A stretch of DNA of 64,000 nucleotides from Hydrogenoanaerobacterium saccharovorans (lineage in GTDB: Bacteria > Bacillota > Clostridia > Oscillospirales > Ruminococcaceae). Positions 60,643-64,000 of the stretch are shown in pieces. The position numbers and the translations under genes are program-made. Location of the stretch: positions 248,001 to 312,000 of the forward strand of contig NZ_RKRD01000001.1 of assembly GCF_003814745.1 (NCBI RefSeq), read 5' to 3'. Below the pieces are notes generated by a model. It ran no database searches, had not been told where the DNA came from, and saw nothing but the letters and a program-made list of their open reading frames with translations. Positions within the stretch are counted from its first letter, which is position 1. Every line of letters starts with the position of its first letter.

Positions 60643-62304
60643 CTAATCTTCTTTGCCGTTTACATAAAAACCAACATCGCGGGGGAGCTTCACTCTATCT
60701 TCCTCTTCATCGTCAGTATCCATAATATCTTTGGGGCAATAGGTTGTGCTGTTTTTCGCGTTATCGGTAACCTTGGCGCTTACCAAATCAAATGTACCGC
60801 TTCTCTCATTTTTTTCTATCGAGAGAGTGCCTTCATAGCATTTGGTAATAGGGTTATAATCTTTAGGCGAAAATCCGATGCTCATGCTGCGCCCGTTTTC
60901 TTCGTTTTTAAAGCGGAGATAAATGCGGCGGATACCCGAATGATCGTCGCTTGCTTTCACCGACACAGTCAGCTTTCCGGGTGCGTCCACACCTGCTTGG
61001 TTAAATGTTACGCTGTCCAGCTCCGGCGCAGTGGTGTCAGCAGCTTTGCCCTGGCTTTCAACTTGGAAGTGAGGCTCCTGTGGCAGCAGTTCAAATTCGC
61101 AGTGGTCATCTTGCTCGCTTTCGGGGCCGTAGTACTGGCGGTTGCCTGCTTCATCACTTACCAAAACACGGTACAGTTCAAAGTTGCCTGCCTGCTCGTG
61201 TCTTCCAATATCAAGGGCTTTTACATAACAGCCTGTTGATGGATTGTAATCATTTTTGCTGAGCATAGAAACCGCTAGTATACGGTCGTTGCTTTTATTT
61301 TTAAAACGAACCGATATTTGCTTAACACCCGAGAGATTGTCGTTTGCCTTTGCCGAAACAACAATTTTACCGCCTGCATTTGCTGTTGTTTTGTCAATGC
61401 TGACGCTTGTGAGCGTTGGTGCGATATTGTCTGCATTTTTATTGCTTACGGTAAAGCTCGGCTCTTGAGGCAATGCGAAGTAGTCCCATTTTTTGTCATC
61501 CTCAATTTCTTGTTGGGGCAGATACTTTTCTTTGTTTTTTGCTTTATCCGTCAGCATAGCACTTTTTAGTACAAATTCACCTTCAGGTTCATATTGTTCT
61601 ATTTCAATGTTGCCGCGATATACGCCGGCGGCAATGCGGTTGGTTTCTTGCAAAGTAAGTATCTGTGTACGGTCGCTGTCCTCATTTTTAAAGGTGAGTG
61701 CAATGCGATCTATCGCAGCAGCGGTATCGGTTTTAACGGTAACATACACATTGTTGTTGCCGTAAACTGTGGTTTTATCAAGGGCAATGCTGCTGATTTT
61801 AGGTGCTTTGCCAGTTTCTTTTTGCTGGGTTACAGCAAAACCGAGTTCCTGTTCTAAAGGCAGATTGTGGTTTGCTTTTGAAAGGCTGCCTTGCGCGGAA
61901 TAGGTTTGAGAGTTCTTTGCATTGTCGTTTAGCGTAACGCTGTGCAGAACAAAGTTGCCTGAAGGCTCAAAAGCAGGGATGGTAACTTCTTTTTGGTAAA
62001 CATCTGTAGCTGCATCGTAATCTCTCGATAGCATGACTGCGCTGATGGTATGGTCGTTGCTGCTGTTGCGGAACGTTACCGAAACATTTTTGATGCCGGA
62101 CTTATCATCGGCAGCTTTTACAGTGAGTGTGAAAACACCGGATGCACCGACAGTGGTTTTATCAATACTGATATGATTAAGCACAGGCGGGGTCCAGTCG
62201 GTTTGGTCTGCAGCTTTGGCTTGTACGGCAAAAGCTGTGGTGCTGCCTGCTGCCATAGTTGCTGCAAGTGTTACCGCAAGTACCGTTTTAAGATGCTGTT
62301 TCAT
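60643..62304 (-). CDS. Secreted protein with four tandem Ig-like repeats
   Basis: This 553-residue exported protein has a signal sequence (about 1-32) and then four repeats of about 130 residues. Each contains a pattern such as SIDKTTV..GG...VSVKA.DD.SGI..I.V.FKN...DR, then Y....G.Y...L.I...E..G.F.L..V..TDNAKN..TY.P. The repeats are acidic and resemble calcium-type Ig or cadherin-like modules. No cell-wall sorting signal or S-layer domain is seen, so it is probably released. Family not known to me. It diverges from a two-component system that may control it. Confidence 0.8.
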   Translation of the reverse strand: MKQHLKTVLAVTLAATMAAGSTTAFAVQAKAADQTDWTPPVLNHISIDKTTVGASGVFTLTVKAADDKSGIKNVSVTFRNSSNDHTISAVMLSRDYDAATDVYQKEVTIPAFEPSGNFVLHSVTLNDNAKNSQTYSAQGSLSKANHNLPLEQELGFAVTQQKETGKAPKISSIALDKTTVYGNNNVYVTVKTDTAAAIDRIALTFKNEDSDRTQILTLQETNRIAAGVYRGNIEIEQYEPEGEFVLKSAMLTDKAKNKEKYLPQQEIEDDKKWDYFALPQEPSFTVSNKNADNIAPTLTSVSIDKTTANAGGKIVVSAKANDNLSGVKQISVRFKNKSNDRILAVSMLSKNDYNPSTGCYVKALDIGRHEQAGNFELYRVLVSDEAGNRQYYGPESEQDDHCEFELLPQEPHFQVESQGKAADTTAPELDSVTFNQAGVDAPGKLTVSVKASDDHSGIRRIYLRFKNEENGRSMSIGFSPKDYNPITKCYEGTLSIEKNERSGTFDLVSAKVTDNAKNSTTYCPKDIMDTDDEEEDRVKLPRDVGFYVNGKED

Positions 62305-62462
62305 CTATTTTCCTCCTTTATTATCGTTATGTTACCAGTATAGCTTTTAAAAGTTAAAGAGTAATGGAGTAATAGTTAAGGTTTCTTAATTATTACCGCA
62401 TTTCAATTTTATCTTTAACTGATATAATAGATAAGAAAGCACTACAAAGAGGGGCGGAAAGA
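62305..62462. promoter_or_regulatory. Divergent control region with TTAA-type direct repeats
   Basis: Between the repeat-protein gene and the regulator gene, TTAAAAGTTAAAG, AGTTAAGG and CTTTAACTG recur at short spacings. TATAAT (62423-62428) faces the regulator and TATACT (minus, 62342-62337) faces the repeat protein. Both lack good -35 boxes, as expected for promoters activated by OmpR-type proteins. Confidence 0.5.
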
Positions 62463-63155
62463 ATGCAGAAAATTTTAATTGTGGATGACGATAATGCCAT
62501 TGCGGAATTGATGTCGGATGCACTGGAAGATGAGGGATTTGAAACTGCGGTTTGCGGTAACGGCGAAGAGGCATTGGCGCTTTTAAAGTCAACAGCAAAT
62601 ATTTCGCTGATACTTTTGGATGTGATGATGCCAAAAATGGACGGGTTGGAGCTGTGCCGCAGAATACGTGATACGGTCACCTGTCCCATACTTTTTGTAA
62701 CAGCCAAAAACCGCACGTTGGATACCATGCTGGGTTTGGAGATGGGCGGCGACGATTATATCTTTAAACCATTTGTTGTGGAAGAACTGGTTGCACGTGT
62801 AAAAGCACATTTGCGCCGTGAAAAGCGTACCATGCTCAGCGATACCAACGACAGCCTTGCCTTTGGCGGCATTGAGCTTAAAAAAGACAGCCTTGAAGCA
62901 TTCAGAAACGGCGAGGCGGTTGCCCTGTCTCCGCGGGAGTTTCGCCTGCTTTACTATTTTATTAAAAATGCAGGCAAGGTTTTAACACGAGAGCAGATAT
63001 TCAACGGGGTTTGGGGCGTGGATTATGGCGATATCGGCACTGTTGCAGTGAACATCAAAAACCTGCGCGATAAAATCGACCCCGATAATGAGTACATAAA
63101 AACAGTTTGGGGTGTAGGCTACAAACTGGTTAAGCCATCGGGTGATGTACGATGA
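62463..63155 (+). CDS. OmpR/PhoB-family response regulator
   Basis: This 230-residue regulator has a receiver domain (acidic pocket DDD at 9-11, phosphorylation Asp in LLDVMMPKMDG, Thr in FVTAKNR, Lys in IFKPF) and a C-terminal winged helix (LSPREFRLLYYFIKNAGKVLTREQI). It overlaps the kinase gene by 4 bp. Confidence 0.95.
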   Translation: MQKILIVDDDNAIAELMSDALEDEGFETAVCGNGEEALALLKSTANISLILLDVMMPKMDGLELCRRIRDTVTCPILFVTAKNRTLDTMLGLEMGGDDYIFKPFVVEELVARVKAHLRREKRTMLSDTNDSLAFGGIELKKDSLEAFRNGEAVALSPREFRLLYYFIKNAGKVLTREQIFNGVWGVDYGDIGTVAVNIKNLRDKIDPDNEYIKTVWGVGYKLVKPSGDVR

Positions 63156-64000
63156 AGCTGAAAAAGCGCTATATCAGTATTCGTTATAAGCTTACCTTAA
63201 CTATTTTAATCGCATTTGTTACGAACTTCTGTTTTTTAATGGCATATTATCTGTTTTTGGTATCGGATGACATACCGAAAAATTTTAATCAGCTTCAGCT
63301 TGCGCTCCATCGTGCCAACTACCGCAACCTGCTGTTTGCTGAGCTGCTGCTGATTGCACTGATGCTGGCGGTTGTTACATTTGTCATTTATTTAAAAGTG
63401 GTGCGTCCCGTTGAGGCCTTGAAAAAAGAGATGGAAGATTATCAAAACGGTATCAAGCCCAAGCCAGTAAATAAAAAAGATGAAATTGGTCAGCTGCAAA
63501 ACCAGTTTGTACAGCTTACCTGTGATATTGAGAGAGAAAAGCAGACGCAAAACCGCATTATTGCATCGATTTCGCATGATATTAAAACACCGCTTACCTC
63601 TGTAATGGGGTACGCGGAGCGTCTGCAAAAAGGCGGGCTTACCCAAGAGCGTGAAACGCGGTATATCAAAACCATCTACGATAAATCAGTTTGCATCAAA
63701 GACTTGATTGAAGAATTTGATGATTACCTCAGCTGCAATCTGCAAAAAACACTCAAGCTGCAAACAATTACGGTGGAAGAACTTTGCCGCATTCTATCGG
63801 CAGACTACCGTGATGAACTCGAGCAGATGAAGGTGGATTTTACGGTGAATACAGATTGCCCGCAGGTTTGCCTGTGTTTGGATGTTGCAAAGCTGCGGCG
63901 GGTATTCGGCAACATCATCAGCAACAGTATCAAGCATTTTGGCGAAAACAACCGCAGTATCAATGTAACTTGTGTTCAACATAAAAAAACGGTGCAGTTT
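63152..64000 (+). CDS. Sensor histidine kinase, 5' part
   Basis: This gene runs past the window end. The 283 visible residues include two membrane segments (about 12-34 and 60-81) with a very short extracellular part, a HAMP-like region (82-130), the H-box ISHDIKTPLTS with the phosphorylated His, and the N-box GNIISNSIKHFG. It pairs with the response regulator upstream. The short sensor loop suggests it senses the membrane or a partner protein. Confidence 0.93.
   Translation, partial: MKLKKRYISIRYKLTLTILIAFVTNFCFLMAYYLFLVSDDIPKNFNQLQLALHRANYRNLLFAELLLIALMLAVVTFVIYLKVVRPVEALKKEMEDYQNGIKPKPVNKKDEIGQLQNQFVQLTCDIEREKQTQNRIIASISHDIKTPLTSVMGYAERLQKGGLTQERETRYIKTIYDKSVCIKDLIEEFDDYLSCNLQKTLKLQTITVEELCRILSADYRDELEQMKVDFTVNTDCPQVCLCLDVAKLRRVFGNIISNSIKHFGENNRSINVTCVQHKKTVQF

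Overview
The window looks like chromosome of an anaerobic, spore-forming member of the Clostridia (Firmicutes). The sporulation genes sigK, spoVT and spoVS, [FeFe]-hydrogenases, Firmicutes-type ribosomal leaders, strong AGGAGG-like ribosome sites, and the gls24-fakA and coaX neighbourhoods all point there. The lineage feels like Oscillospiraceae/Ruminococcaceae, but that is an impression, not a computed placement.

Layout. 1-5260: 3' end of mtaB, a one-piece purL, and a QueG-like iron-sulfur protein. 5470-11100: a divergent hydrogenase locus. Leftward are a thioredoxin-fold ferredoxin, a PAS-linked sensory [FeFe]-hydrogenase (HydS type) and a SpoIIE/PP2C phosphatase; rightward are a second small ferredoxin-like protein and a catalytic [FeFe]-hydrogenase. 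11250-17640: a lipoprotein hydrolase, a Gfo/Idh/MocA oxidoreductase, a Crp-type regulator with an SsuABC-like ABC transporter, and spoVT. 17790-26950: a complete autoinducer-2 uptake and processing locus (lsrR-lsrK-cupin leftward, lsrA-C-D-B-F rightward).

27045-37135 is the main discovery: sigK, the late mother-cell sporulation sigma factor, is cut in two by a 9,395-bp skin-like element. Its large serine recombinase sits next to the right junction, and a 5-bp repeat at the two ends, when recombined, restores an uninterrupted 231-residue pro-SigK. The element carries no recognisable phage genes. Instead it holds a chemoreceptor, a CorA-type transporter, a NifX-like metal protein, a GH36 alpha-galactosidase and a repeat-rich secreted CAP protein. 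The two inner ends, joined on the excised circle, would form a 48-bp dyad-symmetric recombinase site.

37380-45080: a small membrane protein, a frameshifted lipoprotein, an IS3-family element inserted in the loop of a terminator, a degenerate MetH-like protein, argS, a DUF1934 protein, a glutamate-racemase homologue in which both catalytic cysteines are serine, and ddl. 45300-49010: rpmG-secE-nusG-rplK-rplA and rplJ-rplL, with two predicted L1-binding leaders and an L10 leader. 49230-64000: putP, ymdB-like, spoVS, a peptide-binding lipoprotein, gls24-fakA, coaX with an ECF transporter, a Qnr-like pentapeptide protein with recG, tRNA-Lys, a secreted repeat protein, and an OmpR-type two-component system cut by the window end.

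All functional names come from reading motifs and context by eye. No database search or folding program was run.
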